Notes: generated by a model from the sequence alone, not told the origin. Positions 16,337 to 24,098 are shown, numbered from the stretch's first letter. The stretch: DNA of 24,098 bases from a virus (IMGVR_UViG_3300032053_000511:1-24098); one strand, 5' to 3'. Program-made: numbers and translations.

Positions 16337-17034
16337 CCTGGCAAGACAAGGCACTGGAGCACGCTCAAGCTGAAGACCCCCGCGAGGCGTGTGGCCTACT
16401 CATTGTGCATAAGGGGCGGCACAAGTATTGGCCGTGCCAAAACCTTGCAGCTAGCCCTGATCAATTCTTTCTACTAGACCCTGCCGACTGGGCCGCCGGC
16501 GAGGACGCCGGCGAGATCGTAGCCATTGTGCATAGCCACCCCGTCACGCCGCCAACGCCATCACCAGCAGACCGCGCAGCGTGCGAAACCAGCGGCCTCC
16601 CGTGGCACATCGTCAATCCCAAAACCGGCCAGTGGGGCGAATGCACACCATCTGGTTACAAGGCGCCGCTAATTGGCCGCGAGTGGGTGTGGGGCGTCCA
16701 CGACTGCTGGACCCTCACCCGTGACTGGTACGCTGAGCAGGGCATCACGCTCCGCGATTGGGAGCGCTGCAACAACCCTGACGACTTTCAGCTATCGCCC
16801 TACTTCGACAAGTGCTGGCGCGACACCGGATTCAAAGAACTCAAGGAGGAGGAAGAACTGCATCACGGCGATCTGTTGCTGCTAGCGATCAACAGCACGG
16901 GCCTCAACCACTGCGCCGTCTACCTAGGCCACCAAGAAGTGCTCCACCATATTCAGCATCGCCTAAGTGGACGCGACTTCTATTCCGGCTGGCTCCTAAA
17001 GTGTACGGGTAGGAGGTTGCGTCATGTTGCGTAA
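16333..17034 (+). CDS. Tail assembly protease, lambda gpK-like (JAMM + NlpC/P60)
   Basis: A 233-aa two-domain protein. Residues 1-105 are a JAMM/Mov34 metallopeptidase: Glu18 in PREACG, then His67 and His69 in VHSHP and Asp80 in SPAD, the complete zinc motif with ten residues between His69 and Asp80. Residues about 115-233 are an NlpC/P60 cysteine peptidase: Cys125 in HDCWTL and His193 in LNHCAVYLG, with His205/206 as possible third residues. Both active sites look intact. In siphophages gpK is needed for tail-tip assembly and may cleave peptidoglycan during entry. It overlaps gpL by four bases and gpI by eleven. Confidence 0.92.
   Translation: MTWQDKALEHAQAEDPREACGLLIVHKGRHKYWPCQNLAASPDQFFLLDPADWAAGEDAGEIVAIVHSHPVTPPTPSPADRAACETSGLPWHIVNPKTGQWGECTPSGYKAPLIGREWVWGVHDCWTLTRDWYAEQGITLRDWERCNNPDDFQLSPYFDKCWRDTGFKELKEEEELHHGDLLLLAINSTGLNHCAVYLGHQEVLHHIQHRLSGRDFYSGWLLKCTGRRLRHVA
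17011..17016 (+). promoter_or_regulatory. Shine-Dalgarno AGGAGG for gpI-like gene
   Basis: A perfect AGGAGG inside the end of the gpK-like gene lies seven bases before the ATG at 17024. It fixes that start although it lies eleven bases inside the upstream gene. Confidence 0.8.
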
Positions 17035-17596
17035 GATCAAGCTGTACGGCAAGCTGGCCAAGTTTGTCGGTCACCGCATCCTCGAAGCCGACGTAGCAAC
17101 CGCCGCCGAGGCCGTCCGCTTCCTGGTTGCGAACTGGCCCGAACTGGAACGCCACATGGCCGACCAGCATTACCGCGTAAGTGTCGGCACCTACGACCTC
17201 GACCTAGAAGAGCTGCACGACCCCGCCGGCCAGCAGGAAATCAAGATCGTGCCAGTGATGGCCGGCGCTGGCGCAACAGCGAGAATTATTGCGGGGATTG
17301 CGCTGGTGGCGCTGGCTTTGTTTGTTCCAATGGTGGCGTTTGGTGTTGCCTTAAACGGTGCGGTGCTTGGCATCGGCGCCAGCCTCGTCCTCGGTGGCGT
17401 CGCCCAGCTACTCACGCCCACGCCAAGAATCCCCACCGGCCCCGACACGCAGAACGACCCACGCAAAAGCTACAGCTTCAGCAGCATCCAAAACACCAGC
17501 CGCCAGGGCGTACCAGTGCCGATCATCTACGGCGAAACCATCGTCGGCAGCGTGGTCATCTCCGCTGGCATCGACACCGTGCAGGTGCAGGCATGA
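17024..17596 (+). CDS. Tail assembly protein, lambda gpI-like
   Basis: A 190-aa protein. Residues 1-75 have a ubiquitin-like beta-grasp pattern ([20 protein letters not shown], then [17 protein letters not shown], cores quoted) and end near [11 protein letters not shown]. Residues about 85-135 are strongly hydrophobic and Gly/Ala-rich ([20 protein letters not shown]), like the hydrophobic stretch of gpI proteins. The C-terminus has a polar segment and [19 protein letters not shown], a strand pattern that in this family contacts gpJ. The gene lies between K and J as in lambda, and its stop overlaps the gpJ start (ATGA). The exact role in tail-tip assembly is not known. Confidence 0.88.
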   Translation: MLRKIKLYGKLAKFVGHRILEADVATAAEAVRFLVANWPELERHMADQHYRVSVGTYDLDLEELHDPAGQQEIKIVPVMAGAGATARIIAGIALVALALFVPMVAFGVALNGAVLGIGASLVLGGVAQLLTPTPRIPTGPDTQNDPRKSYSFSSIQNTSRQGVPVPIIYGETIVGSVVISAGIDTVQVQA

Positions 17597-20500
17597 CCAT
17601 CATCGGCGCAGGCGGTAGCGGTGGTGGCAAGGGAGGCGGTGGCGGCGCTGCTCGCACCCCAACCACTGCAACCGATACCCTCAACTCAACTCAGTACGCC
17701 CAGGTCATCGACCTGATTGGCGAAGGTGAGATTGCCGGACTAAAGGACGGCTTCAAAAGCATCTTCCTTGATAACACTCCGCTGCAAAACCCAGACGGCA
17801 GCTTCAACTTTCAAAACGTCACGATCTACACGCGCAATGGCACCCAGAATCAAGATGCCATCCCGTTTGCTGGTGTAATCGAAGATGAGCGCCCAGTCAG
17901 CGTAACCGTCCGCAACGATGGCGCCGTAACTCGCACCATCACCGATTCGCAGACCGAAGCAGTCCGCGTCACGATCACAGTGCCACGCCTGGAGCGCATC
18001 ACCGACAAAGGCGACGTCGTAGGCGAATCGGTACGGCTACAAATCGCCGTCCAGTACAACGGCGGCGGCTTTACCACCCTCATAGACGACACCATCTCAG
18101 GCCGATCAGGCGACCTGTACCAGCGCGATTATCTAGTTGGCATAGCTGGCGCGTTCCCAGTTGATGTTCGCGTTACGCGCATCACACCAGACAGCAACGA
18201 CCTACGGACGGCAAATGAGTTCTCATGGTCTAGCTACACCGAAATCATCTACGCCAGGATGGCTTACCCCAACAGCGCACTGGTCGGCATCCGTATCGAC
18301 GCCGAGCAGTTCAACAACATCCCCAGCCGCAGTTACCGAGTACGCGGCATCAAGGTAGCCGTACCCAGCAACGCAACCGTTGATCAAACCAATGGCCGCA
18401 TCACATATGCAGGCGTTTGGAATGGCACGTTCGGCGCGGCGCAGTGGACTAGCGACCCAGCTTGGATCTTGTGGGACTTGCTTACCAGCGCCAAGTACGG
18501 CTTTGGTGAGCACATCACCGCCGCAAGTCTAGACAAGTTTGCATTTTTCGCTGCATCGCAGTACGCTTCCCAGCTGGTGCTGGATGGCTTTGGCGGCTAC
18601 GAGCCTCGCTTCTCCTGCAACACCAACATCCAAACGCAGGAAGACGCATACAAGCTAATTAACGACATGTGCAGCGTGTTTCGCGTGATGCCCTATTGGG
18701 GCCTCGGCTCGCTGACTGTCTCGCAAGATAAACCAGCAGATCCCGCTTACCTATTTACACAGGCAAACGTCACCGAGGACGGCTTTAGCTACAGCAACAG
18801 TAGCCTCAAGACGCGCCCCAATGTCGCCGTTGTCAGCTACCTCGACCTAGAACTACGCGACACCGTATTTGAAGTAGTAGAGGACGCTGAAAACATCGCC
18901 AAATACGGCGTCATTAAAACCGAGATCAGCGCCTTTGCTTGCACAAGTCGCGGCCAGGCACGGCGCCTTGGCGAGTTTATTATCTACTCCGAACGCTACG
19001 AAAACGAAACCATAACATTTACAGCCAGCCTTGATGCCGGTGTTGTAGTACGGCCAGGACAGGTCATTGAGGTGGCCGATCCAGTCAAGGCTGGCGCGAG
19101 ACGCGGCGGTCGCATTACTGCTGCAACCACAACGGCGATCACGGTAGATGACGCCACCGGCCTGATAGCATCAGGCGCTCAACTGTCGGCCATCTTGCCC
19201 GACGGCACCGTTGAGAAACGCGCCATCGCCTCCATCGCCGGCAATGTCATAACAGTATCGACAGCTTTTACCACTGCCCCAAGCGCAAACAGCGTTTGGA
19301 TTTACGAAACTAGCAATATCCAGCCCTCAACGTGGCGCGTATTAGCCATCCAAGAGCAGGACACGGCAACCTACGCCATCAGCGCGCTCTCATATAACGC
19401 CAGCAAGTACGACTACATCGAGCGCGACCAACCACTACAGCAGCGCGACATCACCGACCTCAACATTATCCCCGAAGCGCCAACCAATTTAACCGCAACA
19501 GAGGTACTATACGACGGCGGCGGGATTGCTAAGAGCAAGCTAACTATTAACTGGCAGCCAGTGCTAGCCATCAAAGACTACAGGATTCGATGGCGCTACG
19601 GCTCCGGCAACTGGAACATATCTAATGTCACGCGGTTTGACTTTGAAATCCTCGACACCTCGCCTGGTGTTTACACAATCGAGGTGTACTCAATTGGCAC
19701 AAACTTAAGAGCATCGCTGCAGCCTGCGCTACTTACATTCCAAGCATTTGGCAAGACCGCACCGCCGGCAGATGTACTAGGCGTAAGCATCCTTGCAATT
19801 GACGAGGCAAGCGCCATCATCAGCTGGGATCGTGCCACTGACCTCGACGTGTTGTTAGGCGGCAAGGTGCTGATCCGGCACAACGTTGAACTTGTTACCC
19901 CTGCATGGGAAGAATCACAAGAGATTGTCCCAGCAGCAGCAGGCAGCCAGACCCAAAAGCAAGTGCCCTTGCTTGAAGGCAGCTACCTATTGAAGTTTGA
20001 AGATGACTTCGGCAACCGCTCTGTAAATGCCACCGCAATAGTAGTAGACCTACCCACACCACAGCCACGCTTTTTGGTGCAGGCATACGCAGAGGACCAA
20101 GAGTCGCCGCCATTTAGTGGCAATGTCACAGGGATGTACTACAACTTTGACCTAGACGGACTTGTTATCGACTCGGGGCAACTTATAGATGACATGGCGA
20201 CCGATGGCAACTTTGATGCGCTTCCGTCTATTGACGTTACCGGAGGTATCAACCCTGCCGGCGAATACAAGTTTGGTAGCTCATGGGATATGGGCAGCGT
20301 CTTTGACGTAAATATCAGACGGCGTTTTGTGGCGCGTTCGATTCTACCTGGCCAGCTATTCGACGACAACACGCTGCTAATTGACGAGTGGCCGGAAATC
20401 GACGAAGACAACCTTGACCGGGTAAACGCCGAGATGTACGTTCGCACCACCAATGACGACCCCGCTGGCACGCCCGTCTACGGCGACTGGAATCAGTTTG

Positions 20501-20853
20501 CTAACGCCATCGTGCGCGGCAGAGGTTTTCAGTTCAAAACCATCGCCACATCAGGCGACCCTTCAATAAACATCCTGATCGACGAGCTTGGTGTGGAGAT
20601 GGAGCTGCAGTTACGCACTGAGCAATCAGCAGTGCTCACTAGCGGCGCGAGCGCCTACGCCGTCACCTTTACCGATGCCTTCTACCAGGCCCCCAACATC
20701 GGCATTACGGCTAACAACATGGCCACTGGTGACTTCTTCATAATCACCGCAGTGACGCGCCTTGGCTTTACGGTAGAATTTAGGAACAGTGCCGGCACAG
20801 CCGTGAACAGACAGTTCAGCTACACTGCCGTTGGCTACGGCAAGGAGATTTAA
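17593..20853 (+). CDS. Central tail tip / host specificity protein, lambda gpJ-like
   Basis: A 1086-aa protein; lambda gpJ has 1132. It forms the tail-tip hub and its C-terminus usually meets the receptor. The glycine-rich start (IIGAGGSGGGKGGGGG) precedes the hub region, with YAQVIDLIGEGEIAGL and YRVRGIKVAVPSN; ILWDLLTSAKYGFG near 295-308 is highly characteristic. Residues about 470-580 carry a beta insert common in the family (GRITAATTTAITVDD). Two fibronectin III-like domains lie at about 628-705 and 708-800. The C-terminal third is acidic and Asn/Asp-rich, ending with a beta domain from about residue 1010 (LTSGASAYAVTFTDAFY). That end is the likely host-range determinant. No enzymatic motif was found. 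Confidence 0.93.
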   Translation: MTIIGAGGSGGGKGGGGGAARTPTTATDTLNSTQYAQVIDLIGEGEIAGLKDGFKSIFLDNTPLQNPDGSFNFQNVTIYTRNGTQNQDAIPFAGVIEDERPVSVTVRNDGAVTRTITDSQTEAVRVTITVPRLERITDKGDVVGESVRLQIAVQYNGGGFTTLIDDTISGRSGDLYQRDYLVGIAGAFPVDVRVTRITPDSNDLRTANEFSWSSYTEIIYARMAYPNSALVGIRIDAEQFNNIPSRSYRVRGIKVAVPSNATVDQTNGRITYAGVWNGTFGAAQWTSDPAWILWDLLTSAKYGFGEHITAASLDKFAFFAASQYASQLVLDGFGGYEPRFSCNTNIQTQEDAYKLINDMCSVFRVMPYWGLGSLTVSQDKPADPAYLFTQANVTEDGFSYSNSSLKTRPNVAVVSYLDLELRDTVFEVVEDAENIAKYGVIKTEISAFACTSRGQARRLGEFIIYSERYENETITFTASLDAGVVVRPGQVIEVADPVKAGARRGGRITAATTTAITVDDATGLIASGAQLSAILPDGTVEKRAIASIAGNVITVSTAFTTAPSANSVWIYETSNIQPSTWRVLAIQEQDTATYAISALSYNASKYDYIERDQPLQQRDITDLNIIPEAPTNLTATEVLYDGGGIAKSKLTINWQPVLAIKDYRIRWRYGSGNWNISNVTRFDFEILDTSPGVYTIEVYSIGTNLRASLQPALLTFQAFGKTAPPADVLGVSILAIDEASAIISWDRATDLDVLLGGKVLIRHNVELVTPAWEESQEIVPAAAGSQTQKQVPLLEGSYLLKFEDDFGNRSVNATAIVVDLPTPQPRFLVQAYAEDQESPPFSGNVTGMYYNFDLDGLVIDSGQLIDDMATDGNFDALPSIDVTGGINPAGEYKFGSSWDMGSVFDVNIRRRFVARSILPGQLFDDNTLLIDEWPEIDEDNLDRVNAEMYVRTTNDDPAGTPVYGDWNQFANAIVRGRGFQFKTIATSGDPSINILIDELGVEMELQLRTEQSAVLTSGASAYAVTFTDAFYQAPNIGITANNMATGDFFIITAVTRLGFTVEFRNSAGTAVNRQFSYTAVGYGKEI
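20842..20847 (+). promoter_or_regulatory. Shine-Dalgarno AAGGAG for the GTG-started tail fibre
   Basis: AAGGAG within the last codons of the gpJ-like gene lies nine bases before the GTG at 20857. Together with the conserved-looking N-terminus, it supports the GTG start. Confidence 0.75.
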
Positions 20854-20856
20854 GCA

Positions 20857-21810
20857 GTGGCACAACACGACTACATTATTGCCAACCAGTCAGGCGCTGC
20901 CTTCCGCTCTGACCTGAACAACGGCTTGGCTGCCATCGTCAGCCAGAACAGCGGCGCCGCTCAACCCAGCACTACATACGCCTACCAGTGGTGGGCCGAC
21001 ACCACCACCGGACTGCTGAAGATCCGCAACTCCGGCAACAACGCTTGGATCACCGTCGGCACCTTGGCTAACTCCAACCTTGGGCTGGCACCGCTGGCAA
21101 GCCCCACGTTTACAGGCAACGTAACGATTAACGCCCAAGGCGATTTGCGCCTTGCCGACTCGGACAGCAGCAACTGGGTAGCACTCCAGGCGCCGGCAAC
21201 AGTTGCCTCGAACTTAACGCTTACAGTCCCAGCCGCTGACGGCACCGCCGATCAGTCGCTGGTCACTGACGGAGCTGGTGCGCTCAGCTTTGCCAGCCGC
21301 AGCCGACTGGTGCGCGGCACTGCTGTCGCCACAACCAGCGGCACCAGCATTGACTTCACCAGTATTCCAAGTTGGGCTAAGCGAATCACTGTCAATCTGG
21401 TTGGTACCAGCACTAACGGAACAAGTGCTGAAATAATCCGCATTGGCGACTCTAGCGGCTTTTCTGCTAGTTCCTATGTTGGCACAACGTCTTTTCTTGT
21501 TGGTGGTGTGAGCCCCATTTGTGGAGTTAACACATTATCTGATGGCTTTAACTTAATGGGACAAACAGCATCAACGCCAACCAATAATTTAACTGCGAAA
21601 GTTGTAATTGAGCTGGTTGCGGCATTTGGTGGCATTAATTACTGGGTAGCCAGTGGAGTCATTTCCAGAATTGATGGCGGCAATGTTTATCAAAAGTTTG
21701 TCGCTGGCTATAAAGGGCTAACCGGCACGTTGGATCGTGTTCAGCTAACAACTATTACCGGCACAGCGTCGTTTGATGGCGGTTCTGTCAACATCATCTA
21801 CGAGGGCTAA
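20857..21810 (+). CDS. Tail fibre protein, terminal
   Basis: A 317-aa fibre. Residues 1-70 (HDYIIANQSGAAFRSDLNNG, then TTYAYQWWADTTTGLLKIRN, cores quoted) are an N-terminal module I recall from many fibres of cyanophages and other marine phages; it probably docks the fibre to the tip. Residues about 78-150 have shaft-like repeats (ASPTFTGNVTINAQG, LTLTVPAADGTADQSLVTDG). Residues about 150-317 form a beta-rich C-terminal domain starting near RLVRGTAVATTSGTSIDFT, likely globular and receptor-binding. GTG start with a strong ribosome binding site. The C-terminal coding region is markedly lower in GC (23 of 60 in one counted line) than gpJ. It directly follows gpJ. Confidence 0.8.
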   Translation: MAQHDYIIANQSGAAFRSDLNNGLAAIVSQNSGAAQPSTTYAYQWWADTTTGLLKIRNSGNNAWITVGTLANSNLGLAPLASPTFTGNVTINAQGDLRLADSDSSNWVALQAPATVASNLTLTVPAADGTADQSLVTDGAGALSFASRSRLVRGTAVATTSGTSIDFTSIPSWAKRITVNLVGTSTNGTSAEIIRIGDSSGFSASSYVGTTSFLVGGVSPICGVNTLSDGFNLMGQTASTPTNNLTAKVVIELVAAFGGINYWVASGVISRIDGGNVYQKFVAGYKGLTGTLDRVQLTTITGTASFDGGSVNIIYEG

Positions 21811-21813
21811 CCC

Positions 21814-21999
21814 ATGCACCGCATTGAAGTCAACGTCCAAACCGGCGAGCAGCGCACCGTCGTCCTCACCGAGGCGGAGATTGCAGAGCTGCAAAGCCGC
21901 CCGCAGCCTGAACCCCCAACACCGCCTACGCCAGCCGAAAAACTTGCCGCCGCTGGCTTGACCGTAGCCGAGCTACGCGAACTACTGGGCCTCGACTAA
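21814..21999 (+). CDS. Small fibre-linked phage protein
   Basis: A 61-aa protein starting four bases after the fibre stop. The N-terminal half is a short strand pair and helix (HRIEVNVQTGEQRTVVLTEA, quoted to its core), the middle is a proline-rich linker (QPEPPTPPTP), and the end is a helix LTVAELRELLGLD. I recall similar short proteins, with the same proline linker and terminal leucine helix, after tail fibre genes in several phages. The function is unknown. The layout would suit an adaptor or a fibre assembly factor, but this is inference from position. It ends the tail module. Confidence 0.6.
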   Translation: MHRIEVNVQTGEQRTVVLTEAEIAELQSRPQPEPPTPPTPAEKLAAAGLTVAELRELLGLD

Positions 22000-22019
22000 G
22001 TAAGCCCCGGCGCGGCCCA

Positions 22020-22067
22020 GGTAAGTAGGCCTCGGCCCGGTAGCATGCACAGAGAGGCCAACTTACC
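22020..22067 (+). repeat. Inverted repeat (hairpin) at the tail/lysis boundary
   Basis: GGTAAGT-A-GGCCTC (22020-22033) pairs with GAGGCC-A-ACTTACC (22054-22067): 13 base pairs with one A/A mismatch and a 20-base loop that holds the palindrome GCATGC. The arms lie in the 86-base gap 22000-22085, the largest gap on the plus strand. No T-run follows, so it is not a standard intrinsic terminator. A partial direct repeat of the left arm (GTAAG followed by CGGCCC) lies just upstream, near 22000-22018. It may be an RNA structure, processing site or protein-binding site. Confidence 0.65.
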
Positions 22068-22085
22068 AGCCCGCTGTGCTACGCC

Positions 22086-22355
22086 ATGATCGAACTTGGA
22101 GCAGCGGCGCTGGGCGCCATCATCACATGGGCCGGAATGGGCGCAATGGGCGCCGGTAAGCGGAACGGCGAAGCCAGGGACGCCATAATTCGACTCAGCA
22201 GCGCGGTCGAGCACATCGCAACCCAGCTAGAGGTGCTGCACGCAGACATGCGCGACGAGCGAAAAGAGACATTCGGCCGCCTTAACGGCGTCGAGCAGCG
22301 CGTCAGCAAGCTCGAAGCCGCTCCCCTCTGGGACGGCAGCAACAGGCGCCAATGA
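22086..22355 (+). CDS. Small membrane protein with coiled coil (holin- or spanin-like)
   Basis: An 89-aa protein. Residues about 3-22 are one hydrophobic segment (LGAAALGAIITWAGMGAMGA), followed by a basic patch (GKRNGEAR) and a long charged helix with heptad spacing (about 28-78: IIRLSSAVEHIATQLEVLHA, then ETFGRLNGVEQRVSKLE). One membrane anchor plus a coiled coil fits an inner-membrane spanin or an XhlA-like partner of a holin. It opens the lysis block and overlaps the next start by four bases (ATGA). No ribosome binding site is clear. The membrane topology is predicted by eye, and no specific family is recognised. Confidence 0.6.
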   Translation: MIELGAAALGAIITWAGMGAMGAGKRNGEARDAIIRLSSAVEHIATQLEVLHADMRDERKETFGRLNGVEQRVSKLEAAPLWDGSNRRQ

Positions 22356-22558
22356 TCACCGCACCCACCGAGCGCAGCTACCTGCTCCGCTGCCTAGTAG
22401 CGCTGCTAGCTACCGGCATCACCATTGGCGCCATCGACCTGGCCGCCTGTCGCTTCCGCACACCAAATAACTGTGATCCCCAATCCTCAGCGGTCTATGC
22501 TGCTGTGGGCGCCGCTGCCGGCTGGATTGGCGGCATCCTCACCAAGTCACCGCAATGA
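22352..22558 (+). CDS. Putative holin (two membrane segments)
   Basis: A 68-aa protein with two hydrophobic segments, about residues 11-31 (LLRCLVALLATGITIGAIDL) and 47-64 (AVYAAVGAAAGWIGGILT). They are joined by a short loop with two Cys (CRFRTPNNCDPQ). The N-terminus is short and polar, and the end KSPQ is basic and short. Size, two segments and place before an endolysin fit a class II holin, which would open the membrane so that the leaderless endolysin can reach the wall. I recall similar small proteins with a Cys-containing loop in picocyanobacterial prophages. Four-base overlaps with both neighbours imply coupled translation. Confidence 0.68.
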   Translation: MITAPTERSYLLRCLVALLATGITIGAIDLAACRFRTPNNCDPQSSAVYAAVGAAAGWIGGILTKSPQ

Positions 22559-22836
22559 CCAACATCTTCCGCACCATCGCACTAGAGCTAGGCCGCGTAG
22601 CGCTCCGGCTTGCTGTGGATCGTGCGCTGCAGAAAGAGCTGCCGGCGATCTTTGCCAAGCTTGACCTTGAGCTGCCTTACATGTTGGCAAGCAGAGCCAA
22701 GCCGTTGCAGGTCCAGGCTGCTGTCACAGAGGCGATTGAGGAGAAGATTGGCGGCATTGCTACTGCCACCCAGGTAGCCGCTGTGCTGAGCCTCTATGAC
22801 CCCGTTAAGGCTGCACTCAAAAACATCCGCCGATGA
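22555..22836 (+). CDS. Unrecognised helical protein in the lysis block
   Basis: A 93-aa protein I do not recognise. It appears all-helical, with no clear signal peptide; the most hydrophobic parts, IFRTIALELGRVALRLAVDR (residues 4-23) and ATATQVAAVLSLY, look amphipathic rather than membrane-spanning. The C-terminus is basic (KAALKNIRR). It lies between the putative holin and the endolysin with four-base overlaps (ATGA) at both ends, so it is surely expressed with them. It could regulate lysis (an antiholin-like role) or be an unrelated late protein; nothing in the sequence decides this. Confidence 0.6.
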   Translation: MTNIFRTIALELGRVALRLAVDRALQKELPAIFAKLDLELPYMLASRAKPLQVQAAVTEAIEEKIGGIATATQVAAVLSLYDPVKAALKNIRR

Positions 22837-23891
22837 CTTACGCCACCGTCCGATCTGCCGCTGAGCACATCGCCAGGGCTGGCAAGATCACGCCGCATCA
22901 GCTGGCGGCATTGACTGCGCACGATGAGTCACTCACCGATGCGCAGCGCCAAGGGTTTACCGAGCTGTGGAGGGCGGCGGGGAGTCCGGCGGCGCAGCAG
23001 TCTGATCCGATCTATCTTGCACCGCAAAAGATCATCAAGGAGTTTGAAGGCTGCAAGCTCGCTGCCTACAAATGCCCAGCAGGGATCTGGACGATTGGCT
23101 GGGGCGCCACCATCGTCAACGGTGCAGCAGTGCGCGATGGCGACAAGATCAGCCAAGACCTAGCCGATGAACTGCTGCGCGCTGAGATTCTGCGCATTGC
23201 TGCTGAGCTGCACCAGATAATTCCAGCAAGCGCGAAATGGGGCGGCAATCAGCAGGCGGCCATCATCAGCTGGGCCTACAACGTGGGCCTGGGTGCTGCG
23301 AAAGACAGCACGCTGCGGAAGCGCATCAACGCTGGTGAAGGTGGAACCACGGTGATTCCGCAAGAGCTGCCCAAGTGGGACAAGGCAAACGGACAGCCGC
23401 TTGCCGGCCTGACACGTCGCCGCGCTGCAGAGGTGGCCCTATTCATCGGTGCTGCTATTCCGCCGCCGCCAGCACGCTTCACGCCATCGTCACCGCTGAG
23501 CACCAAGGTCACACCGCACATCACCTACGGCGAGCTGTGCCTTGGGGAAGAGCGTCGCCGCTTCATCAACCAGGCTCAGTGCGACATCGCCACTGAACTC
23601 TGCGCGTTTATTGAAAAAGCCAGAGCACAATTCGGTAACCAGCCAATCATCATCACGAGCGCTCATCGGCCAAAAGCAGTGAACGATGCTGTTGGTGGTG
23701 CCACAGACAGCGAGCATCTCTACAAGCCAGGAAGCGGCGCCATCGACTGGTATATCAAAGATGTCTCGGTCAAATTGGTGCAGGACTGGTGCGATCTCAA
23801 CTGGCCTTTCTCGCTTGGCTACGGTGCGCCGAAGGGGTTTGTCCATCTAGGCATTCGCGCTGGCCGTCCTCGCGTGCGCTGGGATTACTGA
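22833..23891 (+). CDS. Bifunctional endolysin: GH24 muramidase + M15 peptidase
   Basis: A 352-aa wall-degrading enzyme. Residues 1-55 are a helical domain of unknown role (ITPHQLAALTAHDESLTDAQ). Residues about 60-210 are a GH24 lysozyme with the E-x8-C-x5-T triad Glu72, Cys81, Thr87, in which Cys replaces the Asp of T4 lysozyme, as in P1-type enzymes. Residues 211-240 are a Pro/Ser linker. Residues about 245-352 are an M15-type metallopeptidase with Arg279 (SAHRP), His295 (SEH), Asp305 and His338 (FVHLG) as probable zinc or substrate ligands. There is no signal peptide or signal-anchor, so export should depend on a holin. The His-Asp spacing is ten rather than the common seven. Confidence 0.92.
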   Translation: MTYATVRSAAEHIARAGKITPHQLAALTAHDESLTDAQRQGFTELWRAAGSPAAQQSDPIYLAPQKIIKEFEGCKLAAYKCPAGIWTIGWGATIVNGAAVRDGDKISQDLADELLRAEILRIAAELHQIIPASAKWGGNQQAAIISWAYNVGLGAAKDSTLRKRINAGEGGTTVIPQELPKWDKANGQPLAGLTRRRAAEVALFIGAAIPPPPARFTPSSPLSTKVTPHITYGELCLGEERRRFINQAQCDIATELCAFIEKARAQFGNQPIIITSAHRPKAVNDAVGGATDSEHLYKPGSGAIDWYIKDVSVKLVQDWCDLNWPFSLGYGAPKGFVHLGIRAGRPRVRWDY

Positions 23892-24064
23892 GGCGCTTCT
23901 ACGCCTTGCTGCTTGCATTGAGCCCAGAACGATTCCAGCGCTCTGTTGCCGGCACGGTGGCGTGTGCAGATGCCGCTGCCGCATACCTGCCAGATCGGTT
24001 CACCGTTGACCTGCACCACCTCAATCATTGGATAAACAGACTGGGGCATCTGTGCTGCGCTCAT
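23885..24064 (-). CDS. Small antisense-strand gene, 59 aa, Cys/His-containing
   Basis: The only credible minus-strand gene seen: ATG at 24064-24062 and TAA at 23887-23885, 59 codons. The product begins MSAAQMPQSVYPMIEVVQVN and contains a compact motif with C28, C33, H36 and C50 (core CGSGICTRHRAGN), which might bind a metal. A helix ALESFWAQCKQQG follows. It is not a shadow of another gene, because the plus strand after 23891 has no gene; its 3' end overlaps the endolysin's last codons by seven bases. No good ribosome binding site precedes it. The function is unknown. Convergence with the late operon suggests separate regulation, perhaps an early or host-takeover gene, or the edge of the flanking genome. 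Confidence 0.55.
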   Translation of the reverse strand: MSAAQMPQSVYPMIEVVQVNGEPIWQVCGSGICTRHRAGNRALESFWAQCKQQGVEAPQ

Positions 24065-24098
24065 GGAATCTCTGGTGCCTGTGCTCAGCCTGCCGACC

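Noticed and set aside
22020-22067. Hairpin as a rho-independent terminator
   Set aside because: No T-run follows the stem and the lysis genes downstream should be co-transcribed; kept as an inverted repeat only.

Overview
The window is one rightward block of late (virion and lysis) genes from a tailed dsDNA phage or prophage. Its gene order matches the lambda-like siphophage plan: terminase large subunit, head-tail connector, portal, protease and capsid, head-tail joining, tail terminator, tail tube, frameshifted tail chaperone, tape measure, gpM, gpL, gpK, gpI, gpJ, tail fibre, lysis genes. No integrase, repressor, replication genes, tRNA, CRISPR array or transposase is visible, so temperate versus lytic cannot be decided. 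The long gpM/L/K/I/J series indicates a non-contractile, flexible-tailed virion.

Host: the sequence is GC-rich, and several accessory proteins look like those I associate with phages and prophages of picocyanobacteria (Synechococcus/Cyanobium type). These are the N-terminus of the last tail fibre, the 105-aa protein between gpM and gpL, the small two-helix membrane protein, and the muramidase plus M15 peptidase endolysin. This host call rests on resemblance only; a proteobacterial host is not excluded.

Layout. 1-6321 is the head module: a 5'-truncated lambda gpA-type terminase, an Ig-like/gpW-like connector, a lambda-type portal, an HK97-type prohead protease fused to the major capsid protein, two small capsid-associated proteins and a gpFII-like joiner. 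6343-8490 is a three-gene accessory cassette (structural protein, lectin-like spike, small protein) between the head-tail joiner and the tail terminator. 8526-13490 is the tail tube module, with an A AAA AAC -1 frameshift site in the tail chaperone gene pair. 13487-14876 is a second accessory insertion (fibre plus a 105-aa protein). 14876-20853 is the tail tip (L, K, I, J); gpL carries an insertion of about 225 residues and keeps the exact cysteine spacing of the lambda Fe-S protein. 20857-21999 is the terminal fibre and a small partner. 22086-23891 is the lysis cassette. A 59-codon gene on the opposite strand converges on the endolysin.

Genes are packed with 1-, 4- or 11-base overlaps, so translational coupling and one long late transcript are likely; I see no convincing promoter or rho-independent terminator. 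The largest untranslated gap, 86 bases at 22000-22085, holds a 13-bp hairpin at the tail/lysis boundary. No stretch over 300 bases lacks a gene. Local low-GC patches sit inside the spike, tape measure, two fibres and the gpL insertion, suggesting mosaic exchange of host-facing domains. I see no new defence or mobile system; the most interesting points are the frameshift element, the gpL insertion, the accessory cassettes, the lysis block and the antisense small gene.
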